Origin: Pleionea sp. CnH1-48
GTDB lineage: Bacteria > Pseudomonadota > Gammaproteobacteria > Enterobacterales > Kangiellaceae
Direction: 5' to 3'
Length of the DNA stretch: 64,000 bases
Assembly: GCF_024124665.1 (NCBI RefSeq)
Contig: NZ_JAMXSB010000004.1
Location: 186,001 to 250,000, forward strand
Shown: piece after piece, positions 8,457 to 17,831 of the stretch
How the letters are laid out: every line of letters begins with the position of its first letter
Numbering within the stretch: position 1 is the first letter of the stretch
Notes under the pieces: generated by a model
Told to the model about the DNA's origin: nothing
Database searches by the model: none
The model's input: the letters and a program-made list of their open reading frames with translations, nothing else
Program-made: the position numbers and the translations under genes

Positions 8457-10151
8457 ATGAGTTCAGATAATGACGTCAATAAGAAGAAAAAGCGCAAAGT
8501 GAATGTGAGAACAGGGCGACGCTATCGCAGTGGTCGGGCTGACGAACATTATGATGTTATTGTGATTGGTTCTGGTATTGGTGGCCTGGCCAACGCGGCT
8601 TTGTTGTCATTGCTCGGTAAAAAAGTCTGTGTTCTAGAGCAGCACTATACAGCAGGCGGGTTTACCCATGCTTATGAACGAGAAGGCTACGAGTGGGATG
8701 TTGGCGTTCATTATATTGGTGAAGTGCACAAACCTTACTCAACTTTACGACGCATTTTTGATGTGGTCAGTGAGGGACGTTTGAAGTGGCAAGAGATGGA
8801 TTCGGTATACGATCGCATCATCATTGGTGATGAAGCTTTTGATTTTAAAGCGGGTCGTCAGGAATTTATTGATTCTTTGGTAAAGCGTTTTCCAGAAGAA
8901 GAATCTGCCATTAAGCAGTATGTTGATTTGATTCGCAAGATGAGTGCTTTGTCGCCACGATTTTTCGCAGCTCAGGCGATGCCTGCGTGGATGGGGCGAA
9001 TCTACAACCGAGTTAAGCCTTGGTTCTTGCCTAAAGAATGTTTTATGAAGACCCGCGAGGTGCTCGAGGGGCTGACATCCAACCAAAAATTGATTTCGGT
9101 ACTCACCGGACAGTGGGGAGACTATGGCCAGATCCCCGAAAGCGCTGCCTTTATTATGCATGCGCTGGTCGCCAAACATTATCTGGCAGGTGGGGCTTAT
9201 CCCGTCGGTGGAGCCTCTGCCATAGCGCGAACTATTATTCCAACCATTCAGAAGTCTGGCGGTGAAGTGTTTACCTATGCAGAAGTCGACGAAGTGGTGG
9301 TCGAAAACAACACGGCTATCGGCGTTCGTATGGTAACTGGTGATGTGATCAAAGCTGATAAAATTGTGAGCAATGCAGGCTTCTTGAATACGGCCAATCG
9401 CCTGCTGCCAGAAGCGTCGCGTCAACGTTGGTTGCCGCAAGATTGGAAAGAAAAGGTGAAGCCTTCAATAGCGCACTTGTGCTTGTATGCGGGTTTTAAG
9501 GGTGACACCAATGCACTTGATCTGAGCTCCACCAATTTATGGATTTATCCCGACGGTGATCATGAAGGTAATTTTGATCGTTATCTATCCGGCTCTGGCG
9601 AAAACATTCCATTCACTTATGTTTCTTTTCCTTCAACCAAAGATCCTGATTGGGACGAACGCTATCCCAACAAATCGACGGTAGAGGTGGTGACTCTGGC
9701 GAATATGGATTGGTATCAATCCTGGCAGGGTACCCAGTGGCAGCAACGAGGTGATGATTATGAAGCTTACAAAGAGCGTTTATCTCAGGAGTTGCTTGAG
9801 CGTTTATATAAGCATGTGCCTCAGTTACGTGATGCGTTAGATTATTACGAGTTATCGACGCCTCTATCGACAGAGTTTTATCAGCTTAACCAATTTGGTG
9901 AGATCTACGGCCTTGATCACAGTATGGAGCGTTTTGATCAGCCTTTCTTACATCCTCAAACAGCCATTAAAAACTTTTATTTAACGGGCGCTGATGTAGT
10001 CACTGCCGGTGTCGGAGGCGCATTAATGGGTGGATTAATGACTACTATGTCAATGGAAGGCCTGCTCAAAGCGCGCAAAATCACCCGTTTATTAAAGGAT
10101 TATCAACCACAGGATTTTCCGTTAACTAAGCCTGTGACTTCCGCGGGCTAG
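8457..10151 (+). CDS. FAD-dependent oxidoreductase, RetSat/phytoene desaturase-like
   Basis: This protein of about 564 aa has a basic N-terminus followed by the dinucleotide-binding motif VIVIGSGIGGLANAALLSLLG and the conserved EQHYTAGGFTHAYEREGYEWDVG region, given here only as landmarks at residues 37-90. The C-terminus has LTGADVVTAGVGGALMGG, the FAD-closing motif of carotenoid desaturase/isomerase and all-trans-retinol 13,14-reductase families. The substrate is probably a polyene or similar lipid, but cannot be told. ATG 8457 is chosen over GTG 8451 because GGAGAG lies five bases upstream. The PadR-like regulator opposite probably controls it. Confidence 0.8.
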   Translation: MSSDNDVNKKKKRKVNVRTGRRYRSGRADEHYDVIVIGSGIGGLANAALLSLLGKKVCVLEQHYTAGGFTHAYEREGYEWDVGVHYIGEVHKPYSTLRRIFDVVSEGRLKWQEMDSVYDRIIIGDEAFDFKAGRQEFIDSLVKRFPEEESAIKQYVDLIRKMSALSPRFFAAQAMPAWMGRIYNRVKPWFLPKECFMKTREVLEGLTSNQKLISVLTGQWGDYGQIPESAAFIMHALVAKHYLAGGAYPVGGASAIARTIIPTIQKSGGEVFTYAEVDEVVVENNTAIGVRMVTGDVIKADKIVSNAGFLNTANRLLPEASRQRWLPQDWKEKVKPSIAHLCLYAGFKGDTNALDLSSTNLWIYPDGDHEGNFDRYLSGSGENIPFTYVSFPSTKDPDWDERYPNKSTVEVVTLANMDWYQSWQGTQWQQRGDDYEAYKERLSQELLERLYKHVPQLRDALDYYELSTPLSTEFYQLNQFGEIYGLDHSMERFDQPFLHPQTAIKNFYLTGADVVTAGVGGALMGGLMTTMSMEGLLKARKITRLLKDYQPQDFPLTKPVTSAG

Positions 10152-10161
10152 TCTCTTCGTA

Positions 10162-10248
10162 ATAGGAGCTAGTCTTAGATCCAAAGAACTTCGAAGCGCA
10201 GCCAACAGCACTGCGCTTTGAAAGCCTAAGGACATTTCTAGCTCCTAT
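10162..10248. repeat. 87-nt nested palindrome
   Basis: The outer arms ATAGGAGCTAG and CTAGCTCCTAT are perfectly complementary (11 bp). Inside them, GTCTTAG pairs with CTAAGGAC with one bulge, and AAGCGCAG pairs with CTGCGCTT. The whole element can fold into one long cruciform or RNA hairpin between the flavoprotein gene and the cvpA-like gene. It could be a REP/MITE-type repeat or a transcript-end structure; there is no clear U-run after it. Confidence 0.6.
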
Positions 10249-10325
10249 CTTAATCTTCAGTTTGCTTCTCTCTAAGCTCTGGTTTACAGTTTTCAGCCAT
10301 TGCCGTGTTGAAAACAGGAATTTTT

Positions 10326-11360
10326 ATGGCGTTGCCGCACATTATTTTTATCGCCGTTGTACTCGTAATGACCTATCGAGGGTATCGTTCTGGACTGGCC
10401 GGTATGTTTGTGAGCATTCTTGGCTTGGCCAGCGCTTATGCTGCTGCATGGCTGTTAACCCCGTCTGTTGCTGCCTGGCTGGAAAATTCATCTCAGTTTA
10501 GAGGCATGCTGGCGTTGTTTATTAGCGGTGCTGCGATTTTTATGCTCACCCACACTTTGGTGGTCGCCATTGCGAGTCGCTTGCTGGTAAAGGAAGACAG
10601 TCGAGGCAATATTCCAGGGGCCATATTGGGACTGGGTATTGGTTCTGTGCTGGGGCTAGTTGCTATCTGGTTGTTGTCTTTTGTTCAGGGGCTGTTACCG
10701 GGCTTGCAACCACAGGAGACTCAAGCTCCGAACCAACTTGAAACCTTTGCCAAGAAGCAGGTAGCAGGGTGGGTGAGCGGAGCACTAAAAGTGGCGACCA
10801 AAGATAATGAGCTCGCTCAGGCCAGTGCTTCTTTGTTGGCGCGGCCTGACGAATCATTAAAGAACATTAAACAACTGACTCAAGATCCGGCTTTGTCTGA
10901 GCTTTTCCGTAACCCGAAAAATCAGTCGATCCTTAGTCGTGGTGACGTTGCTCAGGTGCAGTCATTGCCAGCATTTAAAGCCTTGGCCAACAATCCTGAG
11001 TTAGTGGCCTTGGCCGAAAACAGTGGCTTGCTAAAACCGGGACAGGAAATCGAGCCTTTATTGGCCAACAAAGTGACAGATATGTGGCTGCGTTACCATC
11101 AGATCCAACAAGATCCCGAGATTCAAAACTTACTTCAAAACCCAGAGTTTCAACGCATGCTACAGACAGGAAATGCGTTCGAAGTGATGAACAGTGACGC
11201 TTTATCGTTGTTATTAGAGAAGATTCAACAGGCGCCTGGGTTAGAAGCGGTTATTCAGCAAGCTAAGCAGCGTGCTAAGTCTCCTTCTCAGGTGTACCGC
11301 TGGGTTGATGATAAAGGCGTTGTCCATTACTCCGACAAAGAGCCGCCAGAAGGGCAATAA
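10326..11360 (+). CDS. CvpA-family membrane protein with C-terminal DUF4124
   Basis: The product is about 344 aa. Four hydrophobic segments in the first 130 residues, with VMTYRGYRSGLAGM early on, fit the CvpA family (colicin V production/septation-linked membrane proteins). A long helical middle of repeated short motifs (LARPDESL, LFRNPKNQ, LLQNPEFQ) follows. The end, VYRWVDDKGVVHYSD, is a DUF4124 module normally found at the start of envelope proteins. ATG 10326 is preferred over GTG 10305 because AGGA precedes it at normal spacing. The cellular role is unknown. Confidence 0.75.
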   Translation: MALPHIIFIAVVLVMTYRGYRSGLAGMFVSILGLASAYAAAWLLTPSVAAWLENSSQFRGMLALFISGAAIFMLTHTLVVAIASRLLVKEDSRGNIPGAILGLGIGSVLGLVAIWLLSFVQGLLPGLQPQETQAPNQLETFAKKQVAGWVSGALKVATKDNELAQASASLLARPDESLKNIKQLTQDPALSELFRNPKNQSILSRGDVAQVQSLPAFKALANNPELVALAENSGLLKPGQEIEPLLANKVTDMWLRYHQIQQDPEIQNLLQNPEFQRMLQTGNAFEVMNSDALSLLLEKIQQAPGLEAVIQQAKQRAKSPSQVYRWVDDKGVVHYSDKEPPEGQ

Positions 11361-11388
11361 ACTCTTCTGGTATTGCTAAGAAGGGAAT

Positions 11389-11520
11389 ATGAATACTCAA
11401 CAGCGACTTAGCGCTGTAAAAGGCGCTAAAATACTGGAAAAGCTAAAAAATACTGGTATTATTCCGGCTCTGGAAAGCGCTCTTTTTGCCGTTGTTCAAA
11501 CCCTGCGCACCTGCGGGTAA
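11389..11520 (+). CDS. Possible 43-aa small protein
   Basis: A short open frame starts at ATG 11389 with AAGGG four bases upstream, 28 bp after the CvpA-like gene, and ends at TAA 11520. The deduced product is amphipathic and basic at its N-terminus (MNTQQRLSAVKGAKILEKLK, then a more hydrophobic half ending QTLRTCG). The phrase NTGIIPALES and the final TLRT loosely recall the beginning of KDPG aldolases, so it might also be a gene remnant. It may be expressed with the upstream gene; no family is certain. Confidence 0.35.
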   Translation: MNTQQRLSAVKGAKILEKLKNTGIIPALESALFAVVQTLRTCG

Positions 11521-11582
11521 ACTCGACCCTCCATTTCCAGATTTTATTGTCATCCAAATCATCAATGTAAGGACAATGTGTT

Positions 11583-12686
11583 ATGAGTCTTGCCGATAAA
11601 GTATTGGCCGTAAATAACGATCTTCCTATTCGCACCGATCGTCCAGTTCATAGCGGAAAAGTACGCTCTGTTTACTGGTTAACCGAAGCCGATAGCCGCC
11701 GTTTGATCGAAGAAAAAGGCTACGACGTGGCTCCTGACACTCCTTTGGCGATTATGGTCATCAGTGATCGTATTTCTGCGTTTGATTGCATTTGGCGAGG
11801 AGAGGGTGGTATGAATGGCGTACCTGGAAAAGGTGCAGCGCTAAATGCCATCTCTAACCACTGGTTCAAGCTATTCCGCGAAAAAGGTCTGGCAGACAGC
11901 CACATTCTTGATATCCCACATCCTTTTGTGTGGATTGTTCAAAAAGCAAAGCCCGTTATGATTGAGGCCATTTGTCGTCAGTATATTACGGGCTCTATGT
12001 GGCGAGCTTACGACAAAGGTGAGCGCGAGTTTTGTGGCATCGAAATGGCCGATGATCTGAAGAAAGATCAGAAATTACCCGAGCTGCTCATTACGCCTTC
12101 AACCAAAGGCATTCTAAAAGGCATTCCCGGCGTTCCAGAAGCGGATGATGTGAATGTAACGCGCGCTGATATCGTTAATAATTATCAGGCGTTTAATTTC
12201 ACCAAAGCAGAGGATGTTGACCTTTACGAAAAACTGTTGAAAGAAGGTTTTGATGTGATCAGTGATGCCTTAGCAGAACTGGATCAAATCTTTGTTGATA
12301 CCAAATTCGAGTTTGGTTATGTGAACGACAAAGAGGGTAACGAAAAACTTATCTATATGGATGAAGTCGGCACACCGGATTCTTCGCGTATTTGGGATGG
12401 CGAAACTTACCGAGCCGGTAAAGTCATCGAAAAGTCGAAAGAAGCTTTCCGTCAGTTGTTGTTAAGTCACTTCCCAGATCCTGACATCTTATTAAATAAA
12501 GATCGCATGGATGAGCGTCAAGCGTTAGCGCGTGATAATGAGTTACCTGAGTCGGTACTCATGGAAGTATCAGAAACCTATCTTGGCATTGCCAGCAAAA
12601 TTACTGGCCAAAAAATTGAGCTATCAGACAATCCGAAAGCTGAAATCATTGAGATTTTGCGTAGCGAGTACGATTTGGTTGATTAG
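11583..12686 (+). CDS. purC: Phosphoribosylaminoimidazole-succinocarboxamide synthase
   Basis: The 367-aa protein is SAICAR synthase of the long (about 300-370 aa) type. It joins aspartate to CAIR with ATP in purine biosynthesis. GKVRSVY near residue 26, [21 protein letters not shown] and [10 protein letters not shown] are the phosphate-, ATP- and substrate-binding motifs of the family. ATG 11583 gives the canonical N-terminus. It stands alone, with a strong terminator at 12831-12857 and no PurR box that I could recognise. Confidence 0.95.
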   Translation: MSLADKVLAVNNDLPIRTDRPVHSGKVRSVYWLTEADSRRLIEEKGYDVAPDTPLAIMVISDRISAFDCIWRGEGGMNGVPGKGAALNAISNHWFKLFREKGLADSHILDIPHPFVWIVQKAKPVMIEAICRQYITGSMWRAYDKGEREFCGIEMADDLKKDQKLPELLITPSTKGILKGIPGVPEADDVNVTRADIVNNYQAFNFTKAEDVDLYEKLLKEGFDVISDALAELDQIFVDTKFEFGYVNDKEGNEKLIYMDEVGTPDSSRIWDGETYRAGKVIEKSKEAFRQLLLSHFPDPDILLNKDRMDERQALARDNELPESVLMEVSETYLGIASKITGQKIELSDNPKAEIIEILRSEYDLVD

Positions 12687-12690
12687 GGCT

Positions 12691-12726
12691 GACGAGCAAC
12701 AAAGAGTGATGTCATATTAGGCAGAA
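12691..12726 (+). repeat. Copy 1 of an imperfect intergenic repeat
   Basis: GAGCAACAAAGAGTGATG followed by TCATATTAG begins just after the purC stop. It closely matches GAGTAACAAAGAGTGGCG followed by CCATTTTAG at 15503-15538. The shared core is CAACAAAGAGTG or TAACAAAGAGTG followed by CAT-N-TTAG. It is probably a piece of a dispersed non-coding element. Confidence 0.4.
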
Positions 12727-12830
12727 GTTATCAACGAGAGAGCAACTGCTCCTAGACAGTTTGATGTTAAAAAGGATAAAAAATCGATGCTTGTTTCTGT
12801 TCTAAAATCTTCGTTGCTGTTAGAAGCATA

Positions 12831-12857
12831 AAAAAGGCCGTCTTCTGACGGCCTTTT
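12831..12857. terminator. Bidirectional intrinsic terminator
   Basis: AAAAAGGCCGTC and GACGGCCTTTT form a G/C-rich stem with a TTCT tetraloop and A/T tails on both sides. It sits between the convergent purC and lipoprotein genes and can serve both. Confidence 0.88.
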
Positions 12858-12867
12858 ACGATCTTAA

Positions 12868-15186
12868 TTATTGAATCGATATTTCTCTTTTTAAAAGTTC
12901 TTCCATCTGTGCAGAGTTGCTGCCAGTTCCATTCTTATTAGCAGTAGGAGGAAGAGAATGAGGCGCTTGCTCTAAACGCGTCCAGGTTCTATTGTCAATT
13001 GTCGAAAACCACAAAATATGGCCTGTGCTTGGGTCATCTGTAGGACTACGATACATGTCTTGATAAAAATGATGTAAATGTTGAACATAATGAGTGTTAC
13101 CAACAACCTGATGCAGGTTCAGTTCTCGTTCGTGATACAACACACAGTCTGCATCATCAGCTGGCTCGAAAGCTGTAGGCATACAATAATCTCTTGAGCC
13201 TGTAGATTCTTTCATTCGATAGCGACGAACAACCAGATTGTTGCGGCTGTTTATTTGCCAAAAGCCTGGCATAACGCTGAACTCGTTCTCTTCTAACTGT
13301 CCATTGCGATTAATATCATTGGTAATAACCGATACAGCAGTACCATCAGCATTCACTTCGAACCAGAGTCTGTTGAGCCATTCAAAAGAAGGATTGACGG
13401 CATATTCGTAAATACCCGCAAGGTTATTTGTATCCCACTCAGTATCGTTACTTTTTTCTAGTGCCCATGCTGTGTGTGAGAATGTTGTTTCACCTTCTTT
13501 TGCAAGCAGATTAAAGCGTGGTGCTTTACCATTCTCTAAGACAAGTGCATAGCGTAAATTGAGTTGGTTGGAGTCATCAAACAGCTCAAAGTGACCATCG
13601 TCAGTAAAGCGATAGTTCAGGCTTTGAGGAGCATAGGTAACACGACCATCACCATGTACGCTGGGGATTTGTGCTGTTGCTGTTTGGTTATCTTCTAGTG
13701 TAACGCTGAGTACATAGTAAGATAAGTCCCATCCACTTAGAGTAGAGTTTACTATTGGAGTTTCTACTTTACCTCGAGGCAGAGAGTAGGTTTTTCCAAC
13801 CTCCATAAAGTTGGCAATATCGCCTAATGTAGAGTCTTTTATCGCTCGGCCAATGTAGGAAACTGGCGGACGTGAGGTTTCTGGAAATTCTCCATTGGGG
13901 AAACGTTTAATGCTATGTTTGGTGACGTGAAAGACTGCTGTTTCATCCGTCTCAGCAAGGAGCCGATAATCGTATTTGGTATCGAAATGCTCAACTTCAA
14001 AACTTGTCTGATACGCTGGAAACCATTGAGGGCCTTGGTGCGTCATAATCGGCTCTTGGTAGCTGACTTCTAAACCCGAGCTGCTTGAATTCCAATTAAT
14101 ATTCGCTTTTCGTGAACGATCAATTTTTACGCCAGTTTGATCTTCTCGTAGTTCTAATTGACCTAAACCAAAAGAATATCCTTCTCCCAAAAAATAAAAA
14201 TGTTCATTCGTAAAATTATGAGCATTAGGAAAACTGCTGCTTAATTGCTCAATAAGGGTATTGTTGGTCGCATCATAAAGAGCTTTATGGTCTTTCTTTG
14301 CCAGCGTAATGTATTGATGCAGTGCTTCTGGCACGCTGATTAATTCAAGGGAATGATTGAAAGCATCAGGAAGCGCTAAATCTTCGTTATCCGCAGAATG
14401 CTCATTAACCAGTTTCAGAGCTGTTGCCATTGACATTATCGAACGCAACTCTATTTGTTTGAGAGCCGATTCAAAGGAGGCAGCGGTTTTGGCCGATTGC
14501 TGTTGGGTTAATGTGTAAATAATGGAACTGATACTGCTGATATTGGTTGCAGCGACTTGCGCATTACTGACAATGCCATCTTGAGCTGACTGATAGAGTG
14601 AATTAAGGTTTCCAACCATCGAAGCCATTTTTACATGGGCATACTGATTGGTTCCCGTAGCAAAAGCTGCGACAGGAAGTTGGGCAAAGGAATCATCGAG
14701 GCTGATATCAACACTGTACTCACCACTTTCATTTGCTGCTGCGGTGAAGCTGTGCTCGCCAATCTGGATGTCTACGTTAGCCAGAGCGCCGCTAGCGCCA
14801 GTAACGTTGCCAGCCAATTTAAAGCTAATAAGATTGGGTTCTATTGTAACGATGGCGTCGGCACTTGAGCTTGAACCTGCATCATCGGTGACCGTGATCG
14901 TTAGTACGGCCTGTTCGGATTGAGTAACTGCTGGGGCTGTAATTTCTACTGCGGCAGTATCTGTATTGTTTAAAGAAAGTGAGAAGCCTGATTTTTGAGT
15001 CCATTGATAGGAGGCAATGGAGCCATCTTCATCGCTGACAGTCGCTCGAAGGATAATTTGAGCGCTTTCTTGTAAAGAAGTGTTGCTTACTGTGACTTTG
15101 GGGGCTTTGTTTGAAGCTGAGCCACCACCGCCACATCCGGCCAATATTGATGCAAGAGCCGTCGCTGCAAGTGTTTTTTTAAACAT
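12868..15186 (-). CDS. Large Ig/PKD-like lipoprotein, function unknown
   Basis: This 772-aa protein has a lipoprotein signal peptide ending in the lipobox LAGC at about residue 18, followed by a Gly/Ser-rich tether (GGGGSAS). Residues about 28-115 form a PKD/cadherin-like beta domain (SDEDGSIASYQWTQKSG, ITVTDDAGSSSSA). A second small carboxypeptidase-regulatory-like beta domain is suggested at about 125-160. The remaining 600 residues are of no family I recognise. It is probably anchored in the outer membrane. It stands alone; AAAAGG precedes the ATG. No enzymatic motif is visible. Confidence 0.75.
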   Translation of the reverse strand: MFKKTLAATALASILAGCGGGGSASNKAPKVTVSNTSLQESAQIILRATVSDEDGSIASYQWTQKSGFSLSLNNTDTAAVEITAPAVTQSEQAVLTITVTDDAGSSSSADAIVTIEPNLISFKLAGNVTGASGALANVDIQIGEHSFTAAANESGEYSVDISLDDSFAQLPVAAFATGTNQYAHVKMASMVGNLNSLYQSAQDGIVSNAQVAATNISSISSIIYTLTQQQSAKTAASFESALKQIELRSIMSMATALKLVNEHSADNEDLALPDAFNHSLELISVPEALHQYITLAKKDHKALYDATNNTLIEQLSSSFPNAHNFTNEHFYFLGEGYSFGLGQLELREDQTGVKIDRSRKANINWNSSSSGLEVSYQEPIMTHQGPQWFPAYQTSFEVEHFDTKYDYRLLAETDETAVFHVTKHSIKRFPNGEFPETSRPPVSYIGRAIKDSTLGDIANFMEVGKTYSLPRGKVETPIVNSTLSGWDLSYYVLSVTLEDNQTATAQIPSVHGDGRVTYAPQSLNYRFTDDGHFELFDDSNQLNLRYALVLENGKAPRFNLLAKEGETTFSHTAWALEKSNDTEWDTNNLAGIYEYAVNPSFEWLNRLWFEVNADGTAVSVITNDINRNGQLEENEFSVMPGFWQINSRNNLVVRRYRMKESTGSRDYCMPTAFEPADDADCVLYHERELNLHQVVGNTHYVQHLHHFYQDMYRSPTDDPSTGHILWFSTIDNRTWTRLEQAPHSLPPTANKNGTGSNSAQMEELLKREISIQ

Positions 15187-15804
15187 AACGATACCTTTTA
15201 AGAGCTGTCTGTTCCTAATATAAATGACTAAATATTACTAAATTTCAAATAGTTAGAGACGTCCTGTCCCTAAAAAAATGGTTGCTAAATGTCCGTATAG
15301 CATAATATTTGGCGACAATTTAACGGAAACAGGCCAAAATGTAAAGGCAGAAATCTGCAAGGCGCGCGCTGACGCTGTCTGTAGGGGAAGATATTCATCC
15401 AAAAACTAGGGCCTGTTGGTCTTTTTCATAGAATATCTCTGTTGTGACTAAAATAGCATCAATCGCAACGTAAGGAGTGTCGTTTGATCACTCCTGGTAA
15501 ACGATGAGTAACAAAGAGTGGCGCCATTTTAGACACAACCCATAGGGGCTCACTTGTCACTCGGCGGCGTTAGAACTTTGCTTATGTTGAATAACTACAT
15601 CGCGCTCATTCTGCCTTGTCGAACAAAAAATGGGCTTTGGCTGAGGCCATCACTGAAAGAGCTGCGGGCCTTCACTAAATTAGCAAGGTTGCCGACCATC
15701 CCCCCTGCTTTTTATTCATTATCAATTGCTATACACTGAATGGCTAAATCTGGTAAGACCAGAGCGCCGAAGCGCGGTCTGAACTCAACCCTCTAGAGCC
15801 GTAT
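15187..15804. other. Gene-free region with a conserved-looking non-coding sequence
   Basis: No convincing gene is present in these 618 bp. The stretch from about 15408 to 15690 reads like a structured or repeated intergenic element: it contains the second copy of the AACAAAGAGTG repeat (15503-15538) and broken frames such as a short one at 15554-15739. I cannot assign it to an IS, an RNA family or a named pseudogene. Confidence 0.4.
15503..15538 (+). repeat. Copy 2 of an imperfect intergenic repeat
   Basis: GATGAGTAACAAAGAGTGGC with CCATTTTAG following resembles the sequence right after purC at 12691-12726. The flanks diverge except for a later GTTAGAA shared by both regions. Confidence 0.4.
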
Positions 15805-16701
15805 ATGATTCAGCAGACTTCGATATTTGTTCCATCCCATGAGCATCAACTTCACTTGCGCGTATTAGAGCCAGAGCAGGCGGAGATAAAGGGCAATATC
15901 TTGTTTCTCCATGGGGTGTTGGAGAATGGTCTGATATTTTATACGGAGTCGAATAAAGGCCTTGCGCCTTATCTATGCCAACAAGGCTATCGATGCCTGA
16001 TAATGGATATGCGCGGACGAGGAAAAAGCCAGCCTTCTTTGACACAAAATTCTGATCATGGGCAAAACGATTATATTGCTCATGATCTGCCTAGGGTAGC
16101 CCGCTACATCGCGCAACATTATGACGAGCCTCAGCATTGGGTTGCTCACTCCTGGGGTGGTGTGTTGATGAGCTCAACGATGGCTCGTTTTACCGACGTT
16201 GCTCAAATGGTGCGCTCACAGACGTTTTTTGGAACCAAGCGGACCATTCGAGTTCGTAGTTTTGAAAAGTGGTTCAAAATTGATCTTTTCTGGAATTTTG
16301 TTGCAAGAAAAATCGCCCGAAAAAGCGGTGTTTTAGATGCTGTTAAAATGAACATGGGTTCAGAGAACGAAAGCTATCAATTTTTGGTCGAGTGCGGTCG
16401 TTGGATTGTAGAAGAGCAGTGGATTGATGCAGTAGATCGTTTTGATTATGGGGCAGCGGCGCTAAACGCAAGCATGCCACCCACCTGGTTTATTGCTGCG
16501 GTTAATGATCGTGTGTTAGGTAATCCCTCCGACGTACAAGATTTTATGACCGAAACAGCAAACCAAAACGCAAAGTACTCGTTACTAGGCAAACAAAATG
16601 GCAATCAGCATGATTATGATCACGTCAATATGCTCACCCATAAACTTGCCGTTGATGACCATTTTCCTCAAGTTCTTGAATGGTTAAATCAACACGATTA
16701 A
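15805..16701 (+). CDS. Alpha/beta hydrolase
   Basis: This 298-aa cytoplasmic serine hydrolase has the oxyanion motif LFLHGVLENG near residue 33 and the beta4 region DMRGRGKS near 70. The nucleophile serine is in VAHSWGGV near residue 116, the acid is probably in AAVNDRVLG near 233, and the His is in the C-terminal YDHVNM/HKL region. Substrate is unknown; lysophospholipase or esterase activity is plausible. Its stop overlaps by 4 bp the stop of the convergent gene at 16698-17024. No signal peptide is seen. Confidence 0.8.
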   Translation: MIQQTSIFVPSHEHQLHLRVLEPEQAEIKGNILFLHGVLENGLIFYTESNKGLAPYLCQQGYRCLIMDMRGRGKSQPSLTQNSDHGQNDYIAHDLPRVARYIAQHYDEPQHWVAHSWGGVLMSSTMARFTDVAQMVRSQTFFGTKRTIRVRSFEKWFKIDLFWNFVARKIARKSGVLDAVKMNMGSENESYQFLVECGRWIVEEQWIDAVDRFDYGAAALNASMPPTWFIAAVNDRVLGNPSDVQDFMTETANQNAKYSLLGKQNGNQHDYDHVNMLTHKLAVDDHFPQVLEWLNQHD

Positions 16702-17024
16702 AGGTCGTTTTGGTTAAAGAAAGGTGTCTTGCTCTGATGTTCAATGGAGCCATTACTTAACTCAGTGAGAACTGAGGTCGTGTATTTACTCCAATGTTGA
16801 TGCAAGGAGCACTCGTTGCGCAACAAATTGCGTAAATGCAGGCGGACTAAAAAGCGCACATCAACGTAAGGAGGGTGGCTGTCAATCAGCTCAAACAAAG
16901 AGGGGGTGCAGCAAATATTGATGAGTTTTTTCTTTGCATGAAATTGATATAATGGCTCCGACAATAACAGCTTAAGTGTTTGAGCTTTGATATCGTTATC
17001 CGGGTGGCTGCTTTGCTCTATCAT
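16698..17024 (-). CDS. Hypothetical 108-aa protein
   Basis: I do not recognise this protein. It is predicted to be largely helical, with many His, Leu and Cys residues (KKKLINICCTPSLFELIDSH, then RFLVRLHLRNLLRNE). A weak AGGA lies upstream of the ATG at 17024. The frame is long for random sequence and codon use resembles its neighbours, but it is convergent with the hydrolase gene and has no partner. It could be a small regulatory or enzyme-associated protein; a chance frame is not excluded. Confidence 0.5.
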   Translation of the reverse strand: MIEQSSHPDNDIKAQTLKLLLSEPLYQFHAKKKLINICCTPSLFELIDSHPPYVDVRFLVRLHLRNLLRNECSLHQHWSKYTTSVLTELSNGSIEHQSKTPFFNQNDL

Positions 17025-17282
17025 CCTGGTATCCTGACATTCTATGTTGGGAGTTTTTCAAACATAAGCTTGTTAAATTATGAGTTGGCTCAATAAGGTT
17101 CACTTGAAAGTTTTGTGAAGCTTATGTTTTGCCCACTGACCACTTGCCCTTGTACAAGCTTGCCAACCTTACTCATTCGTCAAAAATAATGAGCTATTAA
17201 AGGTTATGACACAGATGGTCCCCATTTGTTGCGAGTAACGTATCAAATTTTTGTTAAATAAATAGAAAGTAGAGACCCCCCT

Positions 17283-17753
17283 ATGTCGACACTCACGATT
17301 CGAGATTTTGAGCTTGCAGATGCTAAGGCGCTCACCGATATTTTTTATGACACTATTCATGAGGTAGGATTGGAGTATTACACACAGGAGCAAATCAACG
17401 AGTGGGCACCTTTGCCCATAGATTATCAACACTGGACCAAGCGACTAGAAGATTGGCCACCTTTTGTTGCAATCAAAGACGACGTTGTTGTCGGCTTTAT
17501 CACCCTGACCGAGTCTGGACACATTGAGTGGACTTACACCCATAAAGACTATCAGCGTCAAGGGATTGCCTCGCAGCTATATGATTTTCTGGAACAGAAG
17601 GCGAAGCTGCAAGGGCTAAGCAAACTAACCGTTAATGCCTCTAAGTTTGCCAGCCCATTTTTTAGCAAGCAGGGCTTTGAAACCATAGAGCAGGTTAATA
17701 GTGAGCGTAATGGCCAGATATTAGTTAACTGGTTGATGGAAAAACACCTCTAG
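17283..17753 (+). CDS. GNAT family N-acetyltransferase
   Basis: The 156-aa protein has the GNAT fold. LTIRDFELADAKALTDIF forms strand 1 and helix 1, VVVGFITL is strand 4, and the acetyl-CoA pyrophosphate loop is YQRQGIASQLYDFL (Q/R-x-x-G-x-A type) at about residues 95-108. FFSKQGFETI is the C-terminal substrate-side segment. It resembles the PA-type small-molecule acetyltransferases, but no substrate can be named. It stands alone. Confidence 0.88.
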   Translation: MSTLTIRDFELADAKALTDIFYDTIHEVGLEYYTQEQINEWAPLPIDYQHWTKRLEDWPPFVAIKDDVVVGFITLTESGHIEWTYTHKDYQRQGIASQLYDFLEQKAKLQGLSKLTVNASKFASPFFSKQGFETIEQVNSERNGQILVNWLMEKHL

Positions 17754-17831
17754 CAGCTCCAGAAAAGGGTTGTTTACAATGAATATTCATGTTTATCATG
17801 AGCTTATACTTGATAACGGAAGAGCGAATTA

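Noticed and set aside
8745-9440. 231-codon minus-strand frame
   Set aside because: It lies wholly antisense to the flavoprotein gene, whose motifs are unmistakable.
15554-15739. Short plus-strand frame in the intergenic region
   Set aside because: It has no ribosome site and unusual composition; it is more likely part of a non-coding repeated sequence.
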